In this document: positions 16,164-24,294 of the stretch, piece by piece
Numbering within the stretch: position 1 is the first letter of the stretch
Layout: each line of letters opens with the position of its first letter
Assembly: GCA_900770215.1 (NCBI GenBank)
Contig: CAAGJW010000071.1
Location: forward strand, 1 to 56,024
Reading direction: 5' to 3'
Source: Bacteroidales bacterium
GTDB taxonomy: Bacteria > Bacteroidota > Bacteroidia > Bacteroidales > Muribaculaceae
Length of the DNA stretch: 56,024 nt
Translations under genes and position numbers: made by a program
The notes under the pieces: model-generated
Told to the model about the DNA's origin: nothing
The model's database searches: none
What the model saw: the letters and a program-made list of their open reading frames with translations, nothing else

Positions 16164-17504
16164 ATGAAACATATACTCGCAATAGCAATGGCAACAATGG
16201 CAATAGCGGGCGCCAGCGGCGCCCATGTGATGATCGACGGCAAGCTGCAAGGCTCGGCGATATACCCTGGCACCGAGCACGCCTATCAGGTCTATGTGCC
16301 CGAGCAGTACACGGGCCGGCAAGCCGCCTGCCTCTATGTGGGGCTCGACGGGGTGCTGTGCGACGCGCCGCGCGTGCTCGACAGCCTCATTGCCGCTGGC
16401 AAGATGCCCGTCACGATAGGCGTGTTTCTACAGCCAGGGGTGGTGAAAAACGCCCGTGGCGAGGTGGTGCGCTACAACCGCAGCTATGAGTTTGACTCGC
16501 CCACGGCCACCTTTGCCACATTTCTCGACCGCGAGGTGCTGCCGGCCATCGAGGGCACGGTCACGCCCGACGGACGGGCTGTGAAGCTCTCCAGCCGCCC
16601 TCAGGACCGTGCGATCTTCGGCTTGAGTAGCGGCGGCATTGCCGCCTTCACGGCCGCCTGGCACCGGTCGTGGCAGTGGGGGCGTGTGTTCAGCGGCGTG
16701 GGCACCTTTGTGGGCATGCGCGGTGGCAACGACCTGCCCAAGATGGTGCGCAAGACCGAGCCCAAGCCCGTCAAGGTGTTTCTGCAAGACGGCACTGCCG
16801 ATGCCTGGAATCCGCTTTTCGGGCACTGGTATGAAGGCAACCGCATGCTGGCCTCAGCGCTCGACTTTGCGGGCTATGATGTGAAGTGCGACTGGAGCGA
16901 CTGCGGCCACAACGTGAAGCGAGCCACCCAGATATTTGCCAGCGTCATGACCTGGCTGTGGCAAGGCTGGCCTGCCGCTATCGGCACAGGCACCACGCGC
17001 AACGACTTGCTTGCACCGCTGCTCGTGCCCGGCAGCAAGTGGAAGCAGGGCACGAGCGGCCACGCGGGCGTGCTCAGGCACGAGGCCGTCTACCCCGATG
17101 GCACGCTCATAGCGCGGGCCGTGGAGGGCAGCAATTGCTTGCAGCAGGTGGTGATTGAGAATGGAAAAGAAACCTGCTCAGAGCCTTTCTACTGGCTTGA
17201 GAGCTATGACAACGCGCAGCTCGGCACGGGAGGCATGGCCTATGACAGCCAGGGCAACCTGTGGGTGGTGACCGACGCTGGCATCCAGATATGCGACCAG
17301 AACGGCCGCGTGCGGGGCATCGTCGACCTGCCCGAGGGCCTCGACGGCGATGTGAGCCATGTGGGCATCGACATACTGCCGCGGGCCGTGAGGCTCACGG
17401 CCACAGGGCAGCCGCAGCAGGCACCCTGCACCACGTGGACGCGTGCGTTCAACGTGGAGCCGGCCGTCGAGGGCGTGCGCCCGCCCTCGCAAGGGCAGGG
17501 GTAG
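16164..17504 (+). CDS. Secreted esterase fused to a partial SMP-30/gluconolactonase-like domain
   Basis: 446 residues from the ATG at 16164; an upstream in-frame start at 16125 lies in the terminator stem and is rejected. Residues 1-19 are a signal peptide. Residues 30-280 form an alpha/beta-hydrolase of the enterochelin-esterase (Esterase D/Fes) type: nucleophile Ser155 in GLSSGG, an acid residue in FLQDGTADAW (Asp209 or Asp213) and His249 in DCGHN. Residues 320-420 (GGMAYDSQGNLWVVTDAGIQ) resemble blades of an SMP-30 propeller, but the last blade looks shortened. The C-terminus (GVRPPSQGQG) is a tail I associate with this fused family in Bacteroidales. It probably removes ester groups from plant or host polysaccharides in the periplasm; substrate is not known. 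Confidence 0.75.
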   Translation: MKHILAIAMATMAIAGASGAHVMIDGKLQGSAIYPGTEHAYQVYVPEQYTGRQAACLYVGLDGVLCDAPRVLDSLIAAGKMPVTIGVFLQPGVVKNARGEVVRYNRSYEFDSPTATFATFLDREVLPAIEGTVTPDGRAVKLSSRPQDRAIFGLSSGGIAAFTAAWHRSWQWGRVFSGVGTFVGMRGGNDLPKMVRKTEPKPVKVFLQDGTADAWNPLFGHWYEGNRMLASALDFAGYDVKCDWSDCGHNVKRATQIFASVMTWLWQGWPAAIGTGTTRNDLLAPLLVPGSKWKQGTSGHAGVLRHEAVYPDGTLIARAVEGSNCLQQVVIENGKETCSEPFYWLESYDNAQLGTGGMAYDSQGNLWVVTDAGIQICDQNGRVRGIVDLPEGLDGDVSHVGIDILPRAVRLTATGQPQQAPCTTWTRAFNVEPAVEGVRPPSQGQG

Positions 17505-17572
17505 CCCCGTGTGTCGCACGACCTGCAAGAGCCGTGACACAAGAGCTGTTGGCCCTGGGGCTGCGAGCACAG

Positions 17573-17959
17573 CTATTTCACTATTTTCTTGTCGGCCACC
17601 TTCCAGTCATTGATGCCGCCGGCGAGGTTGGTCACCTTGAAGCCGGCAGCGGCCAGCTGCTGGGCGGCGCGGGCACTGCGCTTGCCGCTGCGGCAGTACA
17701 CGGCCACGGGCTTGCGGCGGTCGAGCCGCGCCTTGGCCACTTCGATGAAGTCGTCGGCCTGCATGTCGATGTTCTGTGCGTCGTCGAGATGGCCGTCGAG
17801 ATACTCGGCCGGCGTGCGCACGTCGACGAGCTGCACCCCTGGCCGGGCAATGAAGGTCTCAAACTTGTCGACGCCCAGAGTGGTGAAATTGAGGTTGCTC
17901 GAGCACGAAGCCAGCAACATGCCTATGAGTCCCATCATGAGTAGAATGCGTGTTTTCAT
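17573..17959 (-). CDS. Rhodanese-domain lipoprotein
   Basis: 128 residues. Signal peptide with lipobox LLASC (Cys19), so the mature protein is lipid-anchored in the envelope. One rhodanese domain follows with VDVRTPAEYLDGHL and the active-site loop centred on Cys89 (VYCRSGKRS), the residue that carries persulfide sulfur. The ending (GGINDWK) is standard for single-domain rhodaneses. The ATG overlaps the stop of the upstream gene by four bases (ATGA), so the two are translated together. Periplasmic sulfur transfer or redox repair is a reasonable role; the partner is not known. Confidence 0.9.
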   Translation of the reverse strand: MKTRILLMMGLIGMLLASCSSNLNFTTLGVDKFETFIARPGVQLVDVRTPAEYLDGHLDDAQNIDMQADDFIEVAKARLDRRKPVAVYCRSGKRSARAAQQLAAAGFKVTNLAGGINDWKVADKKIVK

Positions 17960-18492
17960 CGGCGGTCGCGTCGTGGGCTCACCGGGTGGGTGATGATTTG
18001 TAAAAATGCCTTGCCGCGGCGCGGGCGCACGGCCTTCTCAGGGTCTTCAAACATGGCCTCGTTCTCGTCGATGTATTTGTGCCACTTGTCCTCGAGCATG
18101 TCGGCAAGCTTGGGCTCCAGGATTTGGCCCGAGTGTCCCGAGTCCCACACAAAGCCCGGCAGGTCGCGCTGCAGCTCGGCCGTGGTGATGATGGGGGCCT
18201 TGTCGGGGTTGATGATGATGTCGGGCTCCATGTCCATGTAGAACACTTGGCGGCCCTTCCCGCTCCAGTCCTCGGCCTCGAAGGGCTCGCTCGAGAGCAC
18301 ACCCTTCATCACGATGCCCGTGTTGCCCTCGCCCACGCGCACCAGGTAGAAGCGGTCGCAGGCTTGGGCATGCTCCCAGTCCCACACGCTCCAGTTGAAA
18401 TACTCCTCGATACAGTTTTTCATGCTCTGCTCATAGTCGTGCATGTTGACCGACGATATCGAGGGATTCCACATCAGTATTATCGTATTCAT
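17956..18492 (-). CDS. Unknown protein, WNPSISS family, paralogue of the gene at 6426-7304
   Basis: 178 residues, no signal peptide, so cytoplasmic. It matches the C-terminal half of the protein at 6426-7304 over about 130 residues: LMWNPSISS, NWSVWDWEHA, YLVRVGEGNTGIV, LSSEPFEAEDWSGKG, YMDMEP and WDSGHSGQ are all shared in order. A barrel-like EVE or PUA-type fold is possible from the V-G-x-G...S-S-E-P-F...V/M-D pattern, but I cannot prove it. The last 30 residues (RPRRGKAFLQ onward) are basic. It is the first gene of a two-gene operon with the rhodanese lipoprotein, an odd pairing of a cytoplasmic protein with an exported sulfurtransferase. Confidence 0.65.
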   Translation of the reverse strand: MNTIILMWNPSISSVNMHDYEQSMKNCIEEYFNWSVWDWEHAQACDRFYLVRVGEGNTGIVMKGVLSSEPFEAEDWSGKGRQVFYMDMEPDIIINPDKAPIITTAELQRDLPGFVWDSGHSGQILEPKLADMLEDKWHKYIDENEAMFEDPEKAVRPRRGKAFLQIITHPVSPRRDRR

Positions 18493-18539
18493 AGCTTATA
18501 GGTTTTATTACTCGTCGTTCAGTCGAGTTTTAATTACTA

Positions 18540-18547
18540 CAAATATA
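18540..18547 (-). promoter_or_regulatory. -7 element upstream of the WNPSISS-rhodanese operon
   Basis: TATATTTG on the minus strand matches TAnnTTTG, 48 nt before the start codon. No good -33 box is visible. Confidence 0.4.
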
Positions 18548-18609
18548 ATGAATAAGCCCTTGAATTGCACACCGTGAGATATTAAAAAATTTAAAAACCC
18601 GGTTGTGCT

Positions 18610-19653
18610 TCAAGGCAGTGCCTCGAGCAGGCGCTCGACGAGGCGGGGCAGGGCATAGTCCTGCAGGTTGCGCTCCTCGATCCAGAAGTAGCCGGGGGGC
18701 AGCGTGGGCCTGCTGCCTGTCGCCAGCAGGTAGAAGTCGGCATAGAGGATGCGGTGGGTGAGCTGGTGCTTCACGCCGTGGCACAGCTCCACAAGGCGGG
18801 CATCGCCCGCGGCAGCGGGATGCGGCATGCAGCGCAGCTCGCCGGGCACTGTGGCTGTGGACGACTCATAGAGCAGCGGCTCGTAGAGGCCCTGCCATAT
18901 GTCGCCCGCCTGGCGGCGGTGAATGGCGGTGCACCCGTCGCAACGCAGGTACACATACTGGAAATAGCGTTCGACCACTTGTGTGCTCTTTTTCTTCACA
19001 GGCAACTGCTCCACGCGGTGGCTGTGCAGGGCCTCGCAGGTGGCCTGCAGCGGGCACTGGCTGCAGTGGGGTGCCTTGGGGGTGCAGCACGTGGCCCCGA
19101 AGTCCATCATGGCCTGGTTGAACGTGGCGGCCTGGCCCGCTGGCAGCAGGCTCTGGGCAAGGGCCGAGAAGACCTTGCGCCCTGCAGCCGTGTCGATGGG
19201 CGTGTCGATGCCGTAGTGGCGTGCGAGCACGCGGTACACGTTGCCGTCGACTGTGGCCACAGGCTGGCCGAAGGCTATCGAGGCAATGGCGGCGGCTGTG
19301 TAGTCGCCCACTCCCTTGAGGGCTTTCAGCTGCTTGAAATCGGCAGGGAAGCCGCCCTGTGCCACCACCTGGCGCGCGGCTGCCAGCAAGTTGCGGGCAC
19401 GGCTGTAGTAGCCCAGACCCTGCCACATGAGCAGCACCTCGTCTTCGCTGGCTGCGGCCAGGTCGGTGACTCGGGGCCAGCGTTGCATGAAGCGTAGCCA
19501 GTAGTCGCGGCCCTGCTCGATGCGCGTCTGCTGCAAGATGACCTCGCTCAGCCATATGGCATAGGGGTCGCGCGTGTGGCGCCAGGGCAGGTCGCGGCCG
19601 TTGAGGCGGTACCAGTGCAGGATGCGAGCCTCGAAGCTGTCGCTGCTGCTCAT
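18610..19653 (-). CDS. mutY: Adenine DNA glycosylase MutY
   Basis: 347 residues from the ATG at 19653; the frame extends further upstream but that part is antisense to and overlaps folK. MutY removes adenine mispaired with 8-oxoguanine. Visible landmarks: Glu37 in SEVILQQT, helix-hairpin-helix LKGVGDYTAAAI, catalytic Asp136 in VDGNVYRVLAR, and the [4Fe-4S] cluster cysteines in C-x6-C-x2-C-x5-C (CTPKAPHCSQCPLQATC). The C-terminal 120 residues are the NUDIX-like domain that recognises 8-oxoG. The start overlaps the folK stop as ATGA. It is the last gene of the pepD-folK-mutY operon. Confidence 0.95.
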   Translation of the reverse strand: MSSSDSFEARILHWYRLNGRDLPWRHTRDPYAIWLSEVILQQTRIEQGRDYWLRFMQRWPRVTDLAAASEDEVLLMWQGLGYYSRARNLLAAARQVVAQGGFPADFKQLKALKGVGDYTAAAIASIAFGQPVATVDGNVYRVLARHYGIDTPIDTAAGRKVFSALAQSLLPAGQAATFNQAMMDFGATCCTPKAPHCSQCPLQATCEALHSHRVEQLPVKKKSTQVVERYFQYVYLRCDGCTAIHRRQAGDIWQGLYEPLLYESSTATVPGELRCMPHPAAAGDARLVELCHGVKHQLTHRILYADFYLLATGSRPTLPPGYFWIEERNLQDYALPRLVERLLEALP

Positions 19654-20111
19654 GGCTCGAAGGTGGCTGGGTGCAGCTCGCGCAGGGGCGTGAGAAAAAA
19701 CGGGCGCTCCATGAGGTGGGGGTGGGGCACCGTGAGGCCAGGCTCGGCGATGGTCACCTGCCTCCAACTGTGGCGCAAGGTATCGCCGCCGGCGGTGTCT
19801 TGCTCGATATAGACGATGTCGATGTCGACCAGGCGGTCGATGTAGTGCCCTGCAGCGTCGCGGTGGCGCGGGCTGCCCAGCTGCGACTCGATGTTGTGTA
19901 TCCAGTCGAGCACCTGGTGCGCGCTCTTGCTCGTGGTGATGGCCACGCCCACGTTGAGGAAATCGTGGGACGAGTCGAAACCCCACGGGTGCGACTGCAC
20001 AATCGAAGAAACCTGACACCCGCCAGTGCCTGCGCTGAGCAGGGCAATGGCGTGCATCAGGTTGCTATGGCGGTCACCCAGGTTGGTGCCGATGTTGAGA
20101 TAATATTTCAA
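19650..20111 (-). CDS. folK: HPPK, 2-amino-4-hydroxy-6-hydroxymethyldihydropteridine pyrophosphokinase
   Basis: 153 residues using a TTG start at 20111, two bases after the pepD stop codon. ATG codons in the frame further upstream lie inside pepD and would add an arginine- and histidine-rich N-terminus foreign to the family. From the TTG the protein begins (M)KYYLNIGTNLGDR, exactly the HPPK N-terminus. HPPK landmarks: SSIVQSHPWGF, DFLNVGVAI, and the magnesium-binding RLVDIDIVYIE, followed by VPHPHLMERPFFLTPLREL. It makes the pyrophosphate ester used by dihydropteroate synthase in folate synthesis. The rare start and tight spacing imply translation coupled to pepD; the stop overlaps mutY. Confidence 0.92.
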   Translation of the reverse strand: MKYYLNIGTNLGDRHSNLMHAIALLSAGTGGCQVSSIVQSHPWGFDSSHDFLNVGVAITTSKSAHQVLDWIHNIESQLGSPRHRDAAGHYIDRLVDIDIVYIEQDTAGGDTLRHSWRQVTIAEPGLTVPHPHLMERPFFLTPLRELHPATFEP

Positions 20112-20113
20112 CC

Positions 20114-21562
20114 TTACTTGATGTGCTTTAAGATGTCGAGCAGGTGATCCCACACCAGCTTCACCGTGGGAATGTAGAGGCACTCGTCGGGGGTGTGCAC
20201 GTTGCGCAGCGTGGGGCCAAACGAGATCATGTCCATGTCGGGGTAGCGCTCGGCAAAGAGGCCGCACTCGAGGCCGGCATGTATGCCTATCACCTTGGGC
20301 TCCTTGTTGAACAGGCGCTCATAGGACTCCTTGGCAATCTCCACGAGCTTGCTGCCGGGCTTCATGGGCCAGGCTGGGTTGGCCTCGTTGTGCACGATGT
20401 TGTAGGCACCGGCCAGGCGGAATGCTGCCTCGACGGTGTTGCACATGTTGAGCAGGTTGCTGTTCACGCTGCTGCGCTGCAGCGATATCACCTTCAGGTA
20501 GTCGGTGCCGGTCTCCACCACCGAGACGTTGCTCGAGGTCTCGACGAGCCAGCTTATTTCCTCGGCCTGGCTCATGGCATACACACCGTTGTCGACGGCC
20601 TGCAGGGCCATGACGATGTTGCGGCCTTGCTCGCGGGGCAGCACCTGCTGTGCCGGGGCGCTCGACAGGGCAAATTGCATGTTGGTGTCGGTCACAAAGT
20701 ACTCGTTTTTCACGTCGGCTTGGAATTTCTCCCAGTCCTCACGCACTTGCTCTACCTTGCCGCCGGGCACGGCCACCACCACCTTGCCGTCGCGCGGAAT
20801 GGCATTGTGCATCTTGCCCGAGTCGAAGCTGGCGAGCCTCAGGTCGAGCTTGTCTTGCTCGATGTAGAGGAAGCGGGCGAGTATCTTGATGGCGTTGGCA
20901 CGCTTCTTGTTGATGTCGTCGCCCGAGTGGCCGCCGTTGAGGCCCTTGAGCGAGAGCAGCACAAAGTCGTAGCCGGCAGGGGCATCCTCGCGGGCGAAGT
21001 TGAAGGTGGCCTCGGTGCCGCATCCGCCAGCGCAGCTTATGAAGATCTCGCCTTCGTCCTCGCTGTCGAGGTTGATGAGGTACTTGCCGCTCATGAAGTC
21101 GCTCTTCATGCCTATGGCACCCGAGAGCTCGGTCTCCTCGTCGCGGGTAAACACGCACTCGATGGGGCCGTGCTCGATGTCGTCGCTGGCCAGGATGGCC
21201 AGCTCTATGGCGTCGCCTATGCCGTCGTCGGCACCCAGCGTGGTGCCCTTGGCACGCAGCCAGTCGCCGTCGACGTAGGTCTGGATGGGGTCGTTGTAGA
21301 AGTCGAAGTCAACGTCGACGAGCTTGTCACACACCATGTCCATGTGGCTCTGCAGCACCACGGTAGGGCGGTCGTCATAGCCCTTGGTGGCAGGCTTCTT
21401 GATGAGCACGTTGCCGGTCTCGTCGACCACAGTCTCAAGGCCGTGCTTCTTGCCGAAGTCCTTGAGATATTCAATCATTTTCTCCTCGTGCTTTGACGGG
21501 CGGGGAATCTTGTTGATTTGAGCAAACTGATCGAAAACGATCTTGGGTTCTAATTTTGCCAT
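20114..21562 (-). CDS. pepD: Aminoacyl-histidine dipeptidase PepD (M20C)
   Basis: 482 residues, cytoplasmic. M20 metallopeptidase landmarks occur in order: SHMDMVC (zinc ligand His and catalytic Asp), GADDGIG (bridging Asp), DEETELSG (general base Glu and zinc ligand), LDSEDEGEIF, and a late H in IGIHAGLECG and NVHTPDE. The dimerisation insert follows LKGLNGGHSGDDI. It hydrolyses Xaa-His and other dipeptides. The length is normal for Bacteroidales PepD. It is the first gene of an operon with folK and mutY, and the upstream gap of 30 bp to the fur-like gene suggests a short promoter or readthrough. Confidence 0.95.
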   Translation of the reverse strand: MAKLEPKIVFDQFAQINKIPRPSKHEEKMIEYLKDFGKKHGLETVVDETGNVLIKKPATKGYDDRPTVVLQSHMDMVCDKLVDVDFDFYNDPIQTYVDGDWLRAKGTTLGADDGIGDAIELAILASDDIEHGPIECVFTRDEETELSGAIGMKSDFMSGKYLINLDSEDEGEIFISCAGGCGTEATFNFAREDAPAGYDFVLLSLKGLNGGHSGDDINKKRANAIKILARFLYIEQDKLDLRLASFDSGKMHNAIPRDGKVVVAVPGGKVEQVREDWEKFQADVKNEYFVTDTNMQFALSSAPAQQVLPREQGRNIVMALQAVDNGVYAMSQAEEISWLVETSSNVSVVETGTDYLKVISLQRSSVNSNLLNMCNTVEAAFRLAGAYNIVHNEANPAWPMKPGSKLVEIAKESYERLFNKEPKVIGIHAGLECGLFAERYPDMDMISFGPTLRNVHTPDECLYIPTVKLVWDHLLDILKHIK

Positions 21563-21592
21563 AATATTTTGATTTAAAAGATTAGGTTTTCT

Positions 21593-22033
21593 TCAATCTC
21601 GTTGCATCGCGGCCCGGGCGGCGCAGCGGGGGCACAGCCCCTTGACCAGGTAGTTGACTCCTCGTGCCAGGTAGCCGGCGGGCAGCTGCACCTGGGGCAC
21701 GTGCACCTGGCTCAGGCAGAAGGTGCGGTTGCAGCGCTCGCAGTAGAAGTGCACGTGGCGGTCGTCGTCGTGCTCGTCGCCGGTGCCGCGGCACAGCTCA
21801 TACTTGGCGCTGTCGCTGCCGTCCTCGATCACGTGCACCAGCCCGTGCTCCTTGAAGGTGGCCAGGGTGCGGAAGATGCTGCTCTTGTCGATGGTGGCAA
21901 CGCTCACCTCGAGGTCGCCCAGCGAGAGCGGATTGCGGGCCTCGGCCAGAGCGCGGGCGATGATGATGCGGTTGGCCGTGGGCTTCACGCCGTGGCGCGA
22001 CAATGTGTCGAGTATCTGGTCGCTATTCATCAT
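21593..22033 (-). CDS. Fur-family transcriptional repressor
   Basis: 146 residues: an N-terminal winged helix (VKPTANRIIIARAL, then SSIFRTLATFKEHGLVHVIED) and a C-terminal dimerisation domain with the structural zinc cysteines in pairs Cys98/Cys101 (CERC) and Cys134/Cys137 (CPRC). The metal-sensing H-x-H (HVHFYC) is present. It could be a Fur, Zur or PerR type; the sequence alone does not decide, though a Zur role is common for short forms with two CxxC pairs. The start overlaps the upstream CNNM gene; AGGAGG at 22042-22037 is an unusually clear ribosome-binding site, best spaced for the second ATG at 22030. Confidence 0.9.
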   Translation of the reverse strand: MMNSDQILDTLSRHGVKPTANRIIIARALAEARNPLSLGDLEVSVATIDKSSIFRTLATFKEHGLVHVIEDGSDSAKYELCRGTGDEHDDDRHVHFYCERCNRTFCLSQVHVPQVQLPAGYLARGVNYLVKGLCPRCAARAAMQRD

Positions 22034-23333
22034 GCTCCTCCTTGTCGTCGTTGCCGTTGGCCACCACGCGCACCAGCTCGATGCGGGCGGCCGACTTGCG
22101 CAGCACCGTGAGGGTGTAGCCCCCTTCCACCTCGATGTGGTCGCCCTCGTTGGGCATGGCCTCGAGCTCGTGCAGGATGAGGCCGGCTATCGTCTGGTAC
22201 TCATCGCTCTCGGGCAGGTCGAGATGAAACTCCTCGTTGATTTCCTCTATCTCCTTGCGGCCCGAGAACTCGTAGGTGTTGTCGCCAACCTGGCGCGCCA
22301 CGAGCTTGTTGCGGTTGCGGTCGTGCTCGTCCTCGATGTCGCCGAATATTTCCTCCACCAGGTCCTCGAGTGTGACCATGCCGGCCGTGCCGCCAAACTC
22401 GTCGACCACGATGGCCATCGAGCGCTTCTCGTGCAGCAAGTTTTGCATCATCACCTTGGCCAGCATCGTCTCGGGGGCAAAGAGCACCGGCTTCACCTGG
22501 TCTTTCCAGTTCACATCGGTCACAAAGAGCTCGCTCACCGAGATGAAACCCAGCACATTGTCGATGTCGTCGTGATACACCACCAGCTTGCTCAAGCCCG
22601 TCTTGCCGAAGAGCTGCACCAGGTCGTCGCGTGTGGTGTCGGCGATGTCGACGCCCACGATCTCGTTGCGGGGCACCATGCAGTCGCGCAGGTGGGTGTC
22701 GCTGAAGTCGAGCGCGTTTTCAAATATTTTCATCTCGCGGTCCACCTCCACGTTCTCGTCTTCCTTCTTGTCGATGTTATCCTGCAGGTAGGCATCGAGC
22801 TCCTCGAGACTGAGCGACCCTATCTCGGCCTTGTCGGCCTTGATGCCCAGCAGCCGCATCACGCCCTGCGATATCCACTCGGTGAACTTGGATATGGGAT
22901 ACAGCACCAGGTAGCACATGAACAGCGGCAGCGAGAACATGCGCAGCGAGTAGTTGGGGTTGATGCGGAAGATGGCCTTGGGCAGAAACTCGCCCGTGAT
23001 GAGGATGAATATGGTAGAGATGATCGTGATGAGCAGCAGCATCACAAACTCGTTGCCGCCCACTATGTGCTTGAGCGGCTCGGTGAGCAGTGTCGACATG
23101 GCTATCGAGTAGACCACGTTGACCACGTTGTTGCCTATGAGCAACGTGGAGATGAACATGTCGCTGTGGTTGTAGAACACGTGGATGATGCGATTGATGA
23201 GGCCCGCTTTTTTCACATCGATCTCAACCCGCACCTTGTTGGCCGAGACAAACGCAATCTCCATGCCCGAGAAAAACCCCGAGAGGAGTATCGACACCAC
23301 CATCACTATGATCCATGCACTGCTTGTTGCCAT
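22023..23333 (-). CDS. CNNM/CorC-family membrane protein with CBS domains
   Basis: 436 residues. The first 190 residues are a DUF21/CNNM transmembrane domain (ILLSGFFSGMEIAFVSA, then ITGEFLPKAIFR); a CBS pair follows (about 205-330; CMVPRNEIVGVD, VDEFGGTAGMVTLEDLVEEIFGDI region) and the CorC_HlyC domain ends the protein (EFSGRKEIEEINEEF to ARIELVRV). Relatives act in magnesium or cobalt export, and in Bacteroidetes the GldE proteins associated with gliding belong here. The C-terminus overlaps the start of the Fur-family gene by 11 nt, so metal transport and metal-dependent regulation are translated together. Confidence 0.88.
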   Translation of the reverse strand: MATSSAWIIVMVVSILLSGFFSGMEIAFVSANKVRVEIDVKKAGLINRIIHVFYNHSDMFISTLLIGNNVVNVVYSIAMSTLLTEPLKHIVGGNEFVMLLLITIISTIFILITGEFLPKAIFRINPNYSLRMFSLPLFMCYLVLYPISKFTEWISQGVMRLLGIKADKAEIGSLSLEELDAYLQDNIDKKEDENVEVDREMKIFENALDFSDTHLRDCMVPRNEIVGVDIADTTRDDLVQLFGKTGLSKLVVYHDDIDNVLGFISVSELFVTDVNWKDQVKPVLFAPETMLAKVMMQNLLHEKRSMAIVVDEFGGTAGMVTLEDLVEEIFGDIEDEHDRNRNKLVARQVGDNTYEFSGRKEIEEINEEFHLDLPESDEYQTIAGLILHELEAMPNEGDHIEVEGGYTLTVLRKSAARIELVRVVANGNDDKEEHDE

Positions 23334-23343
23334 ATTCTAATTG

Positions 23344-23351
23344 CAAAAATA
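23344..23351 (-). promoter_or_regulatory. -7 element upstream of the CNNM-fur operon
   Basis: TATTTTTG on the minus strand fits TAnnTTTG. It lies only 11 nt before the start codon, so the transcript would be almost leaderless; the -33 region is weak. Confidence 0.35.
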
Positions 23352-23484
23352 CAACTTTTTCTCAATATTCCACGCTATCGGGCTCTCAAAACACCAAACG
23401 TCGCCGCCCGCGGGTGTGCCGCAATTGTGGCACGACTGTTGCAGGAGTTATAGATGAGAGGCGTAATACAACTCTGTTTCATTT

Positions 23485-23967
23485 ATGTGTGACGACAAAA
23501 AACACTTGCTCTCACATCCGCTCTACCGTCTCATGCAGCAGCTGGAAAAGTGGATGGACCGCTACTTTGTCGACCCGCTGCTGGGCCTGCTCCTGCCTGG
23601 CGGGTGGGGCGATGCGGTGTCGGGACTGCTGGCGCTGCCGGCCATCTACTACAGCCTGTGGGTGGTGCGCTCGGTGCCGCTCACGCTCGCCGTCACGCTC
23701 AACGTGCTCACCGACGTCGTGCTGGGCCTGCTGCCCTTCATGGCCGGCGATGTGATCGACTTCTTCTTCCGTTCCCACGGCCGCAACCTGGCGCTCATCA
23801 CTGGCTACGTCAACGGCGACAAGCAGGTGGTGGCCCGCGTGAGGCGCAAGGCCGCCCTCTCGGCAGTGGGCATCGTCGTGCTGCTGGCCCTCCTCGCCGT
23901 GCTCATGTGGCTGGCCTGGCAGCTCGGCCAGTGGGCCTGGCAGTGGCTGCAGCAAGCCATGCAGTAG
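23485..23967 (+). CDS. DUF4112-family membrane protein
   Basis: 160 residues. The start of the domain (LEKWMDRYFVDPLLGLLLPGGWGDAV) has the D-P-L-L-G-L-x-P-G-x-G-D-A pattern of DUF4112. Two hydrophobic segments lie at about 45-90 and a third at about 128-152 (GIVVLLALLAVLMWLAWQL). The function is unknown; relatives are small inner-membrane proteins in many phyla. It is transcribed away from the CNNM gene with a 151-bp gap and followed by a convergent small gene. Confidence 0.75.
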   Translation: MCDDKKHLLSHPLYRLMQQLEKWMDRYFVDPLLGLLLPGGWGDAVSGLLALPAIYYSLWVVRSVPLTLAVTLNVLTDVVLGLLPFMAGDVIDFFFRSHGRNLALITGYVNGDKQVVARVRRKAALSAVGIVVLLALLAVLMWLAWQLGQWAWQWLQQAMQ

Positions 23968-23978
23968 CGCGCGGGGCG

Positions 23979-24155
23979 CTACCTCACCACCGTTTTGCCA
24001 AAAGGCGCCAGCGCCAGCCCCATGAGCCTGAAGTGCATCTTGCCCCACGGGATGCCCACAATCGTGATCATGAGCAGCAGCGACGACACGAGATACTCCA
24101 TGGCGATGCCCAGACCGCCGCACAGGAGCCAGATGAGATTGGCAATAGCTTTCAT
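23979..24155 (-). CDS. Small YccF-like inner-membrane protein, 58 residues
   Basis: A short ORF starting at the ATG at 24155 and ending at 23979. The sequence has one hydrophobic hairpin and the motif ITIVGIPWGKMHFRLMGLALAPFG, a single copy of the YccF (DUF307) repeat, whose members usually carry two copies; one-copy forms are common in Bacteroidales. Function is unknown. It overlaps no other gene, is convergent with the DUF4112 gene, and ends 11 nt from it. No terminator is obvious between them. Confidence 0.7.
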   Translation of the reverse strand: MKAIANLIWLLCGGLGIAMEYLVSSLLLMITIVGIPWGKMHFRLMGLALAPFGKTVVR

Positions 24156-24294
24156 TTCGATTTATTGTTGTTGCACATTTCCCACAAAGATAGCAATTTT
24201 CTCCCATTCCCTCCAAGATGCAGGCACAAAGCCCTGGAAGCTGCTGCTACTCCCAAGGCTTTGTTGGTACATGAAGAGTCTTTTGTTTCGGCCT

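Noticed and set aside
19654..20019. N-terminal extension of mutY to 20019
   Set aside because: It runs through folK in another frame and is not MutY-like; the ATG at 19653 overlaps the folK stop and gives the normal N-terminus.
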